Shown here piece after piece: positions 9,021 to 17,620 of a stretch of DNA of 64,000 nucleotides (positions are counted from its first letter, which is position 1; every line of letters begins with the position of its first letter). The position numbers and the translations under genes were made by a program. This DNA is from Chryseobacterium sp. Tr-659 (GTDB taxonomy: Bacteria > Bacteroidota > Bacteroidia > Flavobacteriales > Weeksellaceae), in the NCBI RefSeq assembly GCF_011752975.1, contig NZ_VWWP01000007.1, positions 124,001 to 188,000 of the forward strand. The letters are read 5' to 3'. The notes beneath the pieces are model-generated. The model worked only from the letters and a program-made list of their open reading frames with translations, was not told where the DNA came from and did not search any database.

Positions 9021-9051
9021 TGGTTAATAATTGTTTATATATTAAATCTAA

Positions 9052-9615
9052 CTACTTTCCTAATGGAATATTGTAACCGAATCCTACCCCGATATTCCCC
9101 ACATTATAGTCCTGACCTGGTAAATCTCCTTTTGTTCCTACAAAAACCTTCTGGTATTGTACGAAGAAGTTCCAGTCTCTGTTGTGGTATCCGATCTCCG
9201 GTTTAAGGTAGAAACCTCCGCTTGCTCTTTCAACGTTTGTATTGGATGCTACTGTTTTATCGCCAACCAAGAAACCATATCCTAAGTCTGTTCCGAAGTA
9301 GAACCCTGTTTGTTTAGGATAAATTCTTATTAAAGCTGCAACAGGAACCACACCTACATCGTTGTTTTTATAACCGTTGTTTTCTTTACCGAAATAGTGA
9401 GTATATCCTGATGCGATACCTAATCCAAATCCTGGAGTGATCAGGTTCTGGTAAGCTACATCTACACCAACAGCAGCGGAAAGATTATCTGCGGGAACTG
9501 CTAAACCAACATTTGCGCCCACTTTGATCATATTATTCATTTTAGAATCCTGTGCGCTTGCTATTCCTGCTGTTAAAATTCCAGCCAGCAATATTGCTTG
9601 TTTAAACATTTTCAT
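9052..9615 (-). CDS. predicted outer-membrane beta-barrel protein
   Basis: 187 aa. Signal peptide MKMFKQAILLAGILTAGIASA. The mature chain alternates hydrophobic and polar residues with many Gly, Tyr and Phe (GLGIASGYTHYFG, GFYFGTDLGYGFLVG), the signature of a small eight-stranded barrel. It ends in IGVGFGYNIPLGK, an outer-membrane type terminal strand except for the final residues. No specific ligand can be inferred. Annotated in relatives as a porin-family or hypothetical protein. Confidence 0.7.
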   Translation of the reverse strand: MKMFKQAILLAGILTAGIASAQDSKMNNMIKVGANVGLAVPADNLSAAVGVDVAYQNLITPGFGLGIASGYTHYFGKENNGYKNNDVGVVPVAALIRIYPKQTGFYFGTDLGYGFLVGDKTVASNTNVERASGGFYLKPEIGYHNRDWNFFVQYQKVFVGTKGDLPGQDYNVGNIGVGFGYNIPLGK

Positions 9616-9826
9616 AACTCTAATTTTTAAATTTTACTAAACAAGAGGATGTAAAAATCGTGCCAAGCAAGGGTTTTTCTCGGATTTTAACACACAAAAA
9701 AGATATAAACAAGTGAATATCAATATATTATTTTTAACAAAATTTAAATGTTTGTTTAACAAAAATTATCAAAAAAGGAATCAAAAAAGCTAATAACTCC
9801 CCAAATCGGATAATCATAACATCTGG

Positions 9827-10804
9827 TTACATTCCTACATTTTCTTTTATAGCTCTGGTAAATGCTTTACAGATAATATCCAGAATATCATTGGTTATTT
9901 CCGTGCCCCATCCTATTCCGTCAAATGCATGGGTTATACCCGGCATAAGATGAACTTCCGTAACCACTCCGGCCCGCAACAGCTTTTGTATGTAATCCAG
10001 TTGTTCATCAATCATAGGATCATTCTGGCTAATAACAAAACAAGCCCTGCATAATCCTGAAAGGTCTTCCATACGGTTAGGAATGACATACTTAGGAGGA
10101 TTATTGAGATTTTCGCCCAGTATATGTTTCATTACGTGGATAATATTCTGACGATTGATTATATAGGTATCCTCTCCATGAATACGGCTCAGAAATTTAT
10201 CCTGCTCCCTGTCATCCGTATTAGGATAAAGAGGAATCTGAATGAATGGAATGACTTCCTTCCTGTCCCGCGCCATCTGAGCTACAGAAAGTGTAAGCAT
10301 TCCACCACCGCTGCCCCCTGTTATACCGATGTATTTTGGGTCTATATTGAGTAAATCGGCATTATCTTTTACCCATTTCAAGGCAGCATAACAGTCTTCC
10401 TGTCCTGCAGGAGCCGGATATTCGGGAGCAAGATGATAGTCTACACTTATTCCTACAGCTCCGCAGCCTTTGGAAAGATGCAGCGCTCTTGCATGTTCTG
10501 TATTCAGTCCTCCTATAACCGTTCCTCCTCCATGGTAAAGCAAAAAGGCTGGACGTTCCTGTGCCTGCTGATCCGGTTTATAAACCCTGATTTTCATATC
10601 TCCGACCGCTCCCGGAATCGTCATATCATAAAAACCCACTCCATCCATTTGCATAGGCTGTTCTGCTGAAGCAGTCTCCATTTGCCGAAGCATTTTAATG
10701 TCTTCAACGGTTTCGAAACTTATTTTAATACCGGATGCTGCAATCATCTGCTGCATTCCCTGAATTCTTTGGGAAAACTCAGGTGTTAAATAATATTTTT
10801 CCAT
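9827..10804 (-). CDS. alpha/beta hydrolase, hormone-sensitive lipase-like
   Basis: 325 aa. YHGGGTVIGG near residue 88 is the oxyanion-hole motif (HGGG) of the HSL esterase family. The nucleophile elbow reads GITGGSGGG near residue 163 instead of the usual GDSAGG but keeps GxSxG. The catalytic Asp is probably in QNDPMIDEQ and the His in ITHAFDGIGWG. No signal peptide. Likely a carboxylesterase on small acyl esters; substrate unknown. It is monocistronic. Confidence 0.85.
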   Translation of the reverse strand: MEKYYLTPEFSQRIQGMQQMIAASGIKISFETVEDIKMLRQMETASAEQPMQMDGVGFYDMTIPGAVGDMKIRVYKPDQQAQERPAFLLYHGGGTVIGGLNTEHARALHLSKGCGAVGISVDYHLAPEYPAPAGQEDCYAALKWVKDNADLLNIDPKYIGITGGSGGGMLTLSVAQMARDRKEVIPFIQIPLYPNTDDREQDKFLSRIHGEDTYIINRQNIIHVMKHILGENLNNPPKYVIPNRMEDLSGLCRACFVISQNDPMIDEQLDYIQKLLRAGVVTEVHLMPGITHAFDGIGWGTEITNDILDIICKAFTRAIKENVGM

Positions 10805-11104
10805 AGTTGTCTTTTATTTTGGTTTTATAATATGGTAATATCTGTTTCAGTAACTCTTCGTATCTTCAGAAGAAGGTTTAAGTAAATGTTGTGTTTTCTC
10901 TGTAATAAATTTACAAAAAAACATAAGCCAACATGAGCCATATCCTTCAAAAAATGATCTTGAAGCTACTTAAAATAGATTTTCAAAGGTAAAAACCAAG
11001 TATTAGAAAGGTAAATTGAAATTTTAAAAGAATATTAACAATTCTTAACCTGTTTGTTACTTTAACCTTTTGGTTTCAACACTATCAAAAAAATAAATTC
11101 TCCC
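10805..11104. other. intergenic region between divergent genes
   Basis: 300 bases between the esterase and the DUF1800 gene, presumably holding both promoters. I see no ORF, strong hairpin or perfect -7 box. Confidence 0.4.
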
Positions 11105-12487
11105 ATGGCAGCTGATTCATTATTAAAAAACAAGCATCTTCTCTGGCGCGCAGGTTTTGGTGTTGGGATCAACCAAATTGACGATCTGAAAAATAAGGAC
11201 ATTAAAGCATTAATGAATGAGCTCTTCAAGGAAGACAGCTTCAGCGAGGTTAATTATGACACACCAGATCCGGATTCTGCAGCAGATTATATGAACAGTA
11301 CAGCACCGGCAGAAAAGAAAAAGGAAATGCAGCGGATCAACCGGGAACAAAATAATGAACTGAATCTTAATTTCCTGGACAAGATTGTCAACAGCAAAGA
11401 ACAGATGAGGGAAAAAATGGCCTTTTTTTGGCATGGTCATTTTGCTTCAAGAGTAATTAACCCAAGGTTTAACAGACAGCTTTTGAATACTATTCGGAAA
11501 AATGCACTGGGAAATTTTAAAGATCTGCTTTTTGAAGTTAGCCAGTCACCGGCAATGCTTAATTTCCTGAATAACCAGCAAAATAAAAAAGACCATCCGA
11601 ACGAGAATTTTGCCCGCGAAGTTATGGAGCTTTTTACTATGGGAAGAGGAAATTACACTGAAAAGGACGTTAGAGAAGGGGCAAGAGCATTTACAGGATG
11701 GAGCTATGATAAAGAAGGAAATTTTAAAGAAAGAAAAAACCTTCATGATGAGGGAGCAAAGACATTCTTAGGAAAAACCGGTCATTTCGACGGCGCTGAT
11801 GTATTGAATATAATTCTGGAACAAAAAGCAACGGCCCAATTTATTACTACCAAGATCTATAAATTTTTTGTCAACGAAAAAGCTGATCAGGATATTATTT
11901 CCAAACTGAGTTCTAATTTTTACAATTCAGGATACGATATTAAAAAACTGATGACCGAAATATTTTCAAGTTCCTGGTTCTATGATCAGAAAAATATCGG
12001 AAACAGAATCAAGTCTCCTGTAGAACTGATGGCCGGAATTATGCGTATACTTCCCATGAACATTCAGAATCCGGAAAACCTCATCGTATATCAGAAACTG
12101 CTGGGACAAATGCTGCTGTACCCGCCCAATGTAGCAGGATGGCCAAACGGAAAATCATGGATTGACAGTTCTACATTAATGCTTAGACTTCAGGTTCCTC
12201 AGATCTGGTCCGGACTCCGGCCTTTGGAATATACCCCGCGGGAAGATGATGATATTGACATGGGAATGAAATCCAGAGAAACTGCTTTAAACAAGACCTT
12301 TAAAAACCCCAATATCACCATAGACTGGAGCCGTATTGAAAAGATCTTTGCTCATAAAAACTGTGAGGATTACCTTCTTCAGAATGCTCAAAGTCTCGAT
12401 ATGAATTCGGTTAATAACTACTCTGATAAAAGTCTCAAAATGACTGTCATTAATCTGATGTCTACGCCGGAATATCAGCTGATGTAA
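11105..12487 (+). CDS. DUF1800 family protein
   Basis: 460 aa. LLWRAGFGVGINQIDDL at the N-terminus, MAFFWHGHFASR near 110, NENFAREVMELFTMGRGNYTEKDVREGARAFTGW near 165-200 and LLYPPNVAGWPNGKSWIDSS near 340 are the DUF1800 landmarks. No clear signal peptide from this start. Biochemical function is unknown. It forms an operon with the DUF1501 gene 65 bases downstream, an association seen in many Bacteroidota, Planctomycetes and Proteobacteria. Confidence 0.93.
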   Translation: MAADSLLKNKHLLWRAGFGVGINQIDDLKNKDIKALMNELFKEDSFSEVNYDTPDPDSAADYMNSTAPAEKKKEMQRINREQNNELNLNFLDKIVNSKEQMREKMAFFWHGHFASRVINPRFNRQLLNTIRKNALGNFKDLLFEVSQSPAMLNFLNNQQNKKDHPNENFAREVMELFTMGRGNYTEKDVREGARAFTGWSYDKEGNFKERKNLHDEGAKTFLGKTGHFDGADVLNIILEQKATAQFITTKIYKFFVNEKADQDIISKLSSNFYNSGYDIKKLMTEIFSSSWFYDQKNIGNRIKSPVELMAGIMRILPMNIQNPENLIVYQKLLGQMLLYPPNVAGWPNGKSWIDSSTLMLRLQVPQIWSGLRPLEYTPREDDDIDMGMKSRETALNKTFKNPNITIDWSRIEKIFAHKNCEDYLLQNAQSLDMNSVNNYSDKSLKMTVINLMSTPEYQLM

Positions 12488-12552
12488 ATAAAGACGGCTA
12501 AATACCATCTGCAATCTAAACAAACTTATCATCTTCCTAAAGCACAAAAGTT

Positions 12553-13737
12553 ATGTTAATCAAAAGAAGAGAATTTCTCAAAATAAGCTCACTGGCTACC
12601 GCTTCTATGTTCATGCCTAATTTCCTAAAAGCCATGACATTGGATGAAGCGCTGCCTTCCAATCAGAATATCCTGGTGGTACTGCAGTTCACGGGTGGTA
12701 ATGACGGGTTGAATACTGTTATTCCAATGAAAAATGATATCTATTTCAGGGAAAGGAAAACACTGGCTATCCAGGATTCTCTGGGATTAACTGACGAGGC
12801 GGGAATCAACCCTGCTCTTTCGTATTTTAAAGAACTCTTTGATAACGGAGAGCTTTCTGTGATGAATAACGTAGGATATCCTAATCCTGACAAATCGCAT
12901 TTCCGAAGTATGGATATCTGGCAATCGGCAAGCAGAAGTGATGAATTCCTGGAAACAGGCTGGCTTGGGCGCTTTCTTGATGAAGAATGTTACCGTTGTG
13001 ACCATCCCACTCAGGCGCTGGAGGTAGATGACATGCTGAGCCTTGCCTTAAAAGGGGAAAATAATAAAGCTTTTGCCTTCAAAGACCCGAAAAGACTCTA
13101 TCAAACCAGCCAGGAGAAATATTTTAAGTCACTTTATGATCACCATCACGATGATGAAACGGTTTCTTATCTTTATCAGACACTAGGATCTACGATCAAT
13201 AATGCCGATTATATTTTTGAGAAAAGCAAAGCAAAAAAAACGGAACAAGCTTATCCCAATTCTCAATTAGGAAAAGATTTTAAAACGGTAGCTTCTTTAA
13301 TAAAGTCTGATATCAATACTCAGGTCTACTATCTGTCAGTGGGTAGTTTCGATACCCATGTGAATCAGAATGAGCGCCAGAAAAAACTATTCAGCGATAT
13401 CAATGAAGCTGTGAAATCATTTGTAGCGGATATGAAAAGCAACGGTCTTTTCAATAATATACTGCTGATGACCTTTTCTGAGTTTGGCCGACGCGTTGCC
13501 CAGAATGCGAGTAACGGAACAGATCACGGAACTGCCAATCAAATGTTTTTCATCAGTGGAAACCTGAAGAAAAAAGGCTTATTAAATACACTTCCCGATC
13601 TTCAGAATCTGAATGAAGGTGATTTGATCTATAAGGAAGACTTCAGAAAAGTCTATGCTACGGTTCTTAAAAACTGGCTGAAAGCTGATTCTTCCAAAGT
13701 ATTGGGATGGAAAGACGGAATTTATGATTTTGTATAA
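12553..13737 (+). CDS. DUF1501 family protein with Tat-type signal
   Basis: 394 aa. KRREFLKISSLATASMFMP at the N-terminus is a twin-arginine-like signal followed by a hydrophobic stretch, so folded export is likely. FTGGNDGLNTVIPM, SHFRSMDIWQS, SFDTHVNQNE and FSEFGRRVAQNASNGTDHGT are conserved DUF1501 (sulfatase-like fold) motifs with candidate metal-binding Asp, His and Glu residues. Partner of the DUF1800 gene upstream. The joint function is unknown; a secreted hydrolase is plausible. Confidence 0.93.
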   Translation: MLIKRREFLKISSLATASMFMPNFLKAMTLDEALPSNQNILVVLQFTGGNDGLNTVIPMKNDIYFRERKTLAIQDSLGLTDEAGINPALSYFKELFDNGELSVMNNVGYPNPDKSHFRSMDIWQSASRSDEFLETGWLGRFLDEECYRCDHPTQALEVDDMLSLALKGENNKAFAFKDPKRLYQTSQEKYFKSLYDHHHDDETVSYLYQTLGSTINNADYIFEKSKAKKTEQAYPNSQLGKDFKTVASLIKSDINTQVYYLSVGSFDTHVNQNERQKKLFSDINEAVKSFVADMKSNGLFNNILLMTFSEFGRRVAQNASNGTDHGTANQMFFISGNLKKKGLLNTLPDLQNLNEGDLIYKEDFRKVYATVLKNWLKADSSKVLGWKDGIYDFV

Positions 13738-13785
13738 TCTTTTTAACCATAAAGGATTCTAAGTATTACTGTTGTTTTTAGATTG

Positions 13786-13855
13786 TTAGATTCCTTCGGA
13801 ATGACACAATTGAAATAATGTTCATCCATGCCCTTGCCATTCCGTAGGATCTAGC
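13786..13855. repeat. imperfect inverted repeat
   Basis: TTAGATTCCTTCGGAATGAC (13786-13805) and GCCATTCCGTAGGATCTA (13836-13853) form an imperfect inverted repeat of about 16 bp around a 30-base spacer. It lies just before a copy of the dispersed repeat family and has the look of a palindromic intergenic element rather than a terminator. Confidence 0.5.
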
Positions 13856-13883
13856 CATCTTATTCAAAAAATACACTCCCGAG

Positions 13884-13944
13884 TTGAAGACGTGAGAATT
13901 TCCCCTTCTTTGTAGGGGCGGCAAAAATTCAAAGAATTTTTGCC
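13884..13944 (-). repeat. dispersed intergenic repeat, copy A
   Basis: Contains an 11-bp perfect hairpin GGCAAAAATTC/GAATTTTTGCC (13920-13944). Read on the minus strand, this hairpin is followed by GCCGCCCCTA..GGGGAAATTCTC. The same order of motifs appears at 19565-19626, and a weaker version at 38515-38563, so it is a REP-like family. Confidence 0.6.
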
Positions 13945-13988
13945 AGGGTGGCCAACTTCCTTCATCTCTTCACTGTTAACAATAAAAA

Positions 13989-14022
13989 AAAGAGACTGTA
14001 CACTTTCATGACAGTCTCTTTT
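13989..14022. terminator. bidirectional terminator
   Basis: AAAGAGACTGT pairs with ACAGTCTCTTT (11 bp) around an 11-base loop, with an A run before and a T run after. It serves the small minus-strand gene at 14055 and possibly the DUF1501 gene. Confidence 0.75.
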
Positions 14023-14054
14023 TCAATAATTTTAAACTTAAACTACTTGTTCGT

Positions 14055-14192
14055 TTAAGCAGTAATCTGCTTTGGCTCTTTCTCTTTCTGATCTACCTTT
14101 TTATCAAGTTTTTCAGATATTTTTTTAACAATATATTCTATCGCTATAGGTGCTAAGATGGCAATTAATGCTTTAAATATTCTTGATTTCAT
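14055..14192 (-). CDS. 45-aa amphipathic small protein
   Basis: The frame starts at ATG 14192 and ends TAA at 14055. The first half (MKSRIFKALIAILAPIAIEY) is hydrophobic with basic flanks; the second half is a charged helix rich in Lys and Glu that ends KQITA. A strong terminator follows at once, which supports expression. Probably membrane-associated. Function unknown. It is too short to be confident without conservation data. Confidence 0.6.
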   Translation of the reverse strand: MKSRIFKALIAILAPIAIEYIVKKISEKLDKKVDQKEKEPKQITA

Positions 14193-14280
14193 AATGTGAT
14201 ATTGTGTTTGGATTAATGCAATTTCTAAGCCAAGATAAAAAACAGTAATAAATTAATAATTATTCACAATATGGTTAATT

Positions 14281-15294
14281 TTAATCAGGAACTATAAGAT
14301 TCTGATAGTTTTTACTTCCGGTTTTGAACTTTTCTTCCATTCTCAACCTTAATTTTCTCGGTTTATGAACAATCAGCGAATCTCCAAACCCCAGCAACAT
14401 TCTTTCCAGTTCAAAATTGATCTGAACACAAATTTTAAATAAGGCTCCTTCACTATTTTCGCTGATAATCTCCTGGCTTTTATGCAGCGGTTTTGTTTTT
14501 ACATAAGGTGTATTTCCTGAATCTACCCAAAAAATAACATTTCTGGGATCCATTGATTCTGAAACTGTAACTCCTACAATATCTTTAAAATATTCATCAC
14601 CATCCAGATCCTTATCAATATACGCAATACTTTCCTCTATCTCTATATTCTCCATCCTGTCCAGCGCCAGATTGTACATTTTCTGTTTATAAAGACAGAT
14701 CAAGAACCAACGGTTATTGAATTCTTTCAAAAGCTGAGGATGAACCATATAAATATTGGATTCTCTAGCTGTGAAACTTTTATAAAGAATCTTCAGTACC
14801 TTTTTATTGGAAATGCTTTCATAAAGGATATCAATATGCTCCAATCCCTTCAGCTGCTCATTTTTATCCAGATGTATAATAGATTTCTGGCTGGTTGCAT
14901 GAATGGAATCTTCCAGTTTTTGGATGACTCCGTTCATTTCTTTAAACATCGAAAAGTCTTTGAACTGTTTTAAAATCTGGACAGCATTATTCATCGCTTT
15001 CAGATCACTTTCATTCACTGAGATATTATGAATGCTGTAATCAGAATCACTGTAACGGTAATATTTTCTTTCATAGACCTCGATAGGAGCTTCATACCCG
15101 AACTTTTCACTTCGCATATTCTGCAGATCCAGCTGAACGGTTCGTTTACTTACATAGGATTCTTTTCCTTCAAACTCAAATAAAGCTTCGGAACATTCAT
15201 CAATGAGATCTTCCAACGTATATTTCCTGTATTTGTTCTTAAGACACTTATCCAGTGTTTTGTATCGGATCAGAGCATTTTTATTGGATGACAT
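14281..15294 (-). CDS. WYL-domain transcriptional regulator
   Basis: 337 aa. The N-terminal part (about 1-100) contains a winged-helix-like region (ALIRYKTLDKCLKNKYRKYT, then SKRTVQLDLQNMR). The central part carries a WYL module: HPQLLKEFNNRWFLICLYKQ followed by NLALDRMENIEI. WYL regulators sense ligands, often nucleic acids or nucleotides, and commonly control defence and stress loci. It lies downstream of the HopJ gene on the same strand and divergent to rtcB, so it is the natural candidate to bind the shared operator at 15828 and 22177. Confidence 0.88.
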   Translation of the reverse strand: MSSNKNALIRYKTLDKCLKNKYRKYTLEDLIDECSEALFEFEGKESYVSKRTVQLDLQNMRSEKFGYEAPIEVYERKYYRYSDSDYSIHNISVNESDLKAMNNAVQILKQFKDFSMFKEMNGVIQKLEDSIHATSQKSIIHLDKNEQLKGLEHIDILYESISNKKVLKILYKSFTARESNIYMVHPQLLKEFNNRWFLICLYKQKMYNLALDRMENIEIEESIAYIDKDLDGDEYFKDIVGVTVSESMDPRNVIFWVDSGNTPYVKTKPLHKSQEIISENSEGALFKICVQINFELERMLLGFGDSLIVHKPRKLRLRMEEKFKTGSKNYQNLIVPD

Positions 15295-15314
15295 TATTTT
15301 ATTTTTATATTGGA

Positions 15315-15362
15315 AAAGCCAAAAAGCTGGATTATATATTGGTTTTCCCTCTTTTTGGCTTT
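15315..15362. other. 12-bp hairpin between the HopJ-family and WYL genes
   Basis: AAAGCCAAAAAG (15315-15326) is the exact complement of CTTTTTGGCTTT (15351-15362), with a 24-base loop. No T run follows directly on the minus strand, so it could be a weak terminator, an mRNA processing or stability hairpin, or a protein-binding site. Confidence 0.45.
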
Positions 15363-15374
15363 CATTTTTTAAAA

Positions 15375-15710
15375 TTATTTCTCCATTAAAGCATTCCCTT
15401 CAAAGATAATACCTTCCCAACCGGAGTTCATAAAATTTCTAATATTCTGATGGTCCTTTCCTTCGGGATTTTTCAAGACATCTTCTCTGTAGAATTCTCC
15501 GAAAAGAAAAAGGGTTTCTTCTTTTGTAAAATTCTGAAGCTTTGCAAAACTGAATACTTTACAAGAACCGTTATTCTGTCCGGCCTGATTAGCAGCATCG
15601 CCATTCTGAAAAGCCGTAGGTGTAAAATCGTAATTAGCATCAATATGTGCAATAACATCATTAAACTGGATCGTTTCCGGGAAATGTTTTAATTGTTCTG
15701 ATAGTACCAT
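15375..15710 (-). CDS. HopJ-family protein
   Basis: 111 aa. FNDVIAHIDANYDFTPTAFQNGD and NQAGQNNGSCKVFSFAKLQ are typical of the family named after Pseudomonas HopJ (PF08888). This family is widespread in bacteria without type III secretion, so the effector label should not be taken literally. No signal peptide. The gene is 80 bases upstream of the WYL gene on the same strand and divergent from rtcB. A role linked to the RNA-repair locus is possible only by position. Confidence 0.8.
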   Translation of the reverse strand: MVLSEQLKHFPETIQFNDVIAHIDANYDFTPTAFQNGDAANQAGQNNGSCKVFSFAKLQNFTKEETLFLFGEFYREDVLKNPEGKDHQNIRNFMNSGWEGIIFEGNALMEK

Positions 15711-15827
15711 AGTTGTTTGTTTTAATTATACCTATAGATCGGGGGAAAGCAACTCTTCACATTCACTTTTCCTTTCTCATTGTTTTATTTTTATACTTTT
15801 TTGTAAAAATAATTATTTTTTCCAATC

Positions 15828-15863
15828 TACGCAAAACTATTGCGCAATAAGGTATTTACTTTG
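15828..15863 (+). promoter_or_regulatory. rtcB promoter with shared operator
   Basis: TACGCAAAACTATTGCGCA (15828-15846) is an imperfect palindrome. The -7-like box TTACTTTG follows after nine bases (15856-15863). The same arrangement, with 14 of 19 operator positions identical and identical spacing, precedes the RlaP operon at 22177. CAAAACTA at 15832-15839 is a perfect TAnnTTTG on the minus strand, so the divergent HopJ-family/WYL promoter may overlap the same operator. Confidence 0.65.
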
Positions 15864-15884
15864 CACTATCAAAATGAAAAAAAG

Positions 15885-17267
15885 ATGGAATTTAATGGAA
15901 ATCATTTAATCGAATTAGGATATAGACCGGCAAAATGGTTTAAAGATGCCATTACCTATATCAATGAGAATAATCTGGATGAACATCAGATCACTGAATA
16001 TCTGGTACAGTTCAAACAACCGGATATTATTCCACTTCATGAAACAGCGAAAGATTTTATCATTAATATCCGGGCTGAGCACGAAAGTGAAAATGATAAT
16101 GTAGATAAAGTAATCAAAACAATGAAAGTTCTGATGAAAACACCTACGCTTATTGGGGGTGCATTAATGCCGGATGCCTGTCCTACAGGTCCGGAAGGTC
16201 TTATACCGGTAGGTGGTGTTGTGATTGCCCAAAATGCAATTCACCCGGGATTCCATAGTGCCGATATCTGCTGTTCTGTAATGCTGACAGATTTTGGAAA
16301 AACCAATCCTAAAGATATTCTGGATGCTGCTCATTCTGTAACGCACTTCGGATATGGAGGAAGACCAAGAGGAGAGCAAATGCCGATGTCTCAGGAACTG
16401 ATGGATGCATTCAGAAAAAATGAATTCTTAAATGATGAAAAACTGATCAGTATTGCACGTTCTCATATGGGAACCCAGGGAGACGGAAATCACTTCCTAT
16501 TCGTAGGTATTTCCAAAAACACAGGAAATACCATGCTGGTTACTCATCATGGTTCAAGAGCACCCGGAGCTGCTTTGTATGATAAAGGTATGAAAGTAGC
16601 CAACCGTTTCAGACAGGATATCTCTCCTGAAACATTGAGAGAAAACGCCTGGATTCCTTATGATACAGAAGAAGGTAAGGCTTACTGGGAAGCACTTCAG
16701 TTAATCAGACAATGGACTAAGGAAAACCATACTTCAATCCATGATGCTGTACTGAATAAATTGGAAATAGAAAAAGAAAACAGATATTGGAATGAGCATA
16801 ATTTCGTTTTCAAAGATGGTGATCTGTTTTATCATGCAAAAGGAGCCACGCCGCTGGATGATAAGTTTATGCCTGATATCACAGGACCAAGACTGATCCC
16901 GTTGAATATGGCCGAACCGGTACTGATTGTTCAGGGAAAGACCAATGAAAGAAATCTGGGTTTTGCTCCACACGGAGCCGGAAGAAATTTTAGCAGAAGC
17001 CAGCATAAAAAATCTCTTGCTCATAAAACGACTGAAGAGATCTTTAAAGAGGAAACTGAAGGATTGGATATCCGTTTCTATTCCAATGAGATTGATATCT
17101 CCGAGCTGCCAACAGCCTATAAAAGTGCCAGAAATGTAAGAGCACAGATTGAGGAATACGGGCTTTGTGAAGTATTGGATGAAGTGATGCCCTATGGATG
17201 TATCATGGCCGGGGATGTGCAGAAAAATGCACCATGGAAGAAAAAGAAAAAATTCAGAAAAGCCTAG
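15885..17267 (+). CDS. rtcB: RtcB family RNA ligase
   Basis: 460 aa from ATG 15885 (MEFNGNHLIELGYRP). A TTG further upstream at 15840 lies inside the operator and promoter, so it cannot be the start. RtcB joins RNA ends with 2',3'-cyclic phosphate or 3'-phosphate to 5'-OH, using GTP and metal. Landmarks: GFHSADICCSVML (metal-binding Asp/Cys), GTQGDGNHF, THHGSR and the guanylated-His motif PHGAGRNFSRSQ near residue 370. The sequence is a divergent subfamily rather than close to the E. coli enzyme. No archease gene is nearby. A tRNA-like RNA follows 130 bases downstream. Confidence 0.92.
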   Translation: MEFNGNHLIELGYRPAKWFKDAITYINENNLDEHQITEYLVQFKQPDIIPLHETAKDFIINIRAEHESENDNVDKVIKTMKVLMKTPTLIGGALMPDACPTGPEGLIPVGGVVIAQNAIHPGFHSADICCSVMLTDFGKTNPKDILDAAHSVTHFGYGGRPRGEQMPMSQELMDAFRKNEFLNDEKLISIARSHMGTQGDGNHFLFVGISKNTGNTMLVTHHGSRAPGAALYDKGMKVANRFRQDISPETLRENAWIPYDTEEGKAYWEALQLIRQWTKENHTSIHDAVLNKLEIEKENRYWNEHNFVFKDGDLFYHAKGATPLDDKFMPDITGPRLIPLNMAEPVLIVQGKTNERNLGFAPHGAGRNFSRSQHKKSLAHKTTEEIFKEETEGLDIRFYSNEIDISELPTAYKSARNVRAQIEEYGLCEVLDEVMPYGCIMAGDVQKNAPWKKKKKFRKA

Positions 17268-17280
17268 TCTGAATGGTATA

Positions 17281-17323
17281 ACACTGAATATTTTTAAAGC
17301 CTTATCAGTGTAAAAACGATAAG
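17281..17323 (+). other. alternative hairpins after rtcB
   Basis: CTTATC (17301-17306) can pair with GATAAG (17318-17323). Alternatively ACACTGA (17281-17287) pairs with TCAGTGT (17305-17311). The two share bases and exclude each other. There is no T run, so this is not a clear terminator. The loop contains GTAAAAAC, also present in the next hairpin. Confidence 0.4.
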
Positions 17324-17345
17324 ATGGATAAAATACTAATAACCG

Positions 17346-17373
17346 ACATTACAGGGGTAAAAACCTGTAATGT
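17346..17373 (+). other. 10-bp perfect hairpin upstream of the tRNA-like RNA
   Basis: ACATTACAGG pairs perfectly with CCTGTAATGT around the loop GGTAAAAA. No T run follows, so it is unlikely to be an intrinsic terminator. It could be a processing signal between rtcB mRNA and the tRNA-like RNA. Confidence 0.55.
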
Positions 17374-17397
17374 TCTTGAAAACTTTTAATAAAGGCA

Positions 17398-17506
17398 GGG
17401 GCAGTAGCTCAGATGGTAGAGCAACAAAATTACTTTTCGCTGTTTGGCAGATAAAGTTCCTATAGATTACAATTGTGTGTCACAGGTTCGAGTCCTGTCT
17501 GCTCCT
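17398..17506 (+). ncRNA. tRNA-like RNA with enlarged anticodon arm
   Basis: It has all tRNA landmarks except a normal anticodon arm. The acceptor stem is GGGGCAG (17398-17404) with CTGCTCC (17499-17505). The D arm is GCTC/GAGC (17407-17422). The T arm is ACAGG-TTCGAGT-CCTGT (17482-17498). Between the D and T arms are 59 bases instead of about 23. These can form ACAAAATT (17424-17431) with AATTGTGT (17471-17478), one mismatch, topped by ACTTT/AAAGT (17432-17436 with 17453-17457) and a CTG/CAG tip, leaving TCCTATAGATTAC bulged. The CCA end is not encoded. It recalls bacterial Y RNAs (YrlA), which pair a tRNA mimic with a long arm and sit near rtcB in some genomes. A tRNA with an intron is the alternative. 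Confidence 0.75.
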
Positions 17507-17564
17507 CAATAAAGTGGAAATGATTATATTCACCTATCAGTTATTTTCATGTATCAAAAAATGT

Positions 17565-17608
17565 AAGGCAAAGAAAGTTCCTATATTTCCTGATTTACTT
17601 TCCGCCTT
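17565..17608 (+). repeat. TTCCTATA hairpin 1
   Basis: Outer stem AAGGC/GCCTT (17565-17569 with 17604-17608), AAA bulge, inner stem GAAAG/CTTTC (17573-17577 with 17598-17602), and a 20-base loop starting TTCCTATA. GGCAAAGAAAGTTCCTATA here matches 17 of 19 bases with 17446-17464 inside the tRNA-like RNA. Confidence 0.75.
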
Positions 17609-17620
17609 TTTACAAATTAT

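Noticed and set aside
15375..15710. Type III effector
   Set aside because: HopJ-family proteins are common in bacteria without type III secretion; no secretion genes are in the window.
17346..17373. rtcB terminator
   Set aside because: The 10-bp hairpin is not followed by a T run, so transcription may continue into the tRNA-like RNA.
17398..17506. Ordinary tRNA gene
   Set aside because: No normal seven-base anticodon loop can be placed; the D-to-T interval is 59 bases. A tRNA with an intron remains possible but is not the simplest reading.
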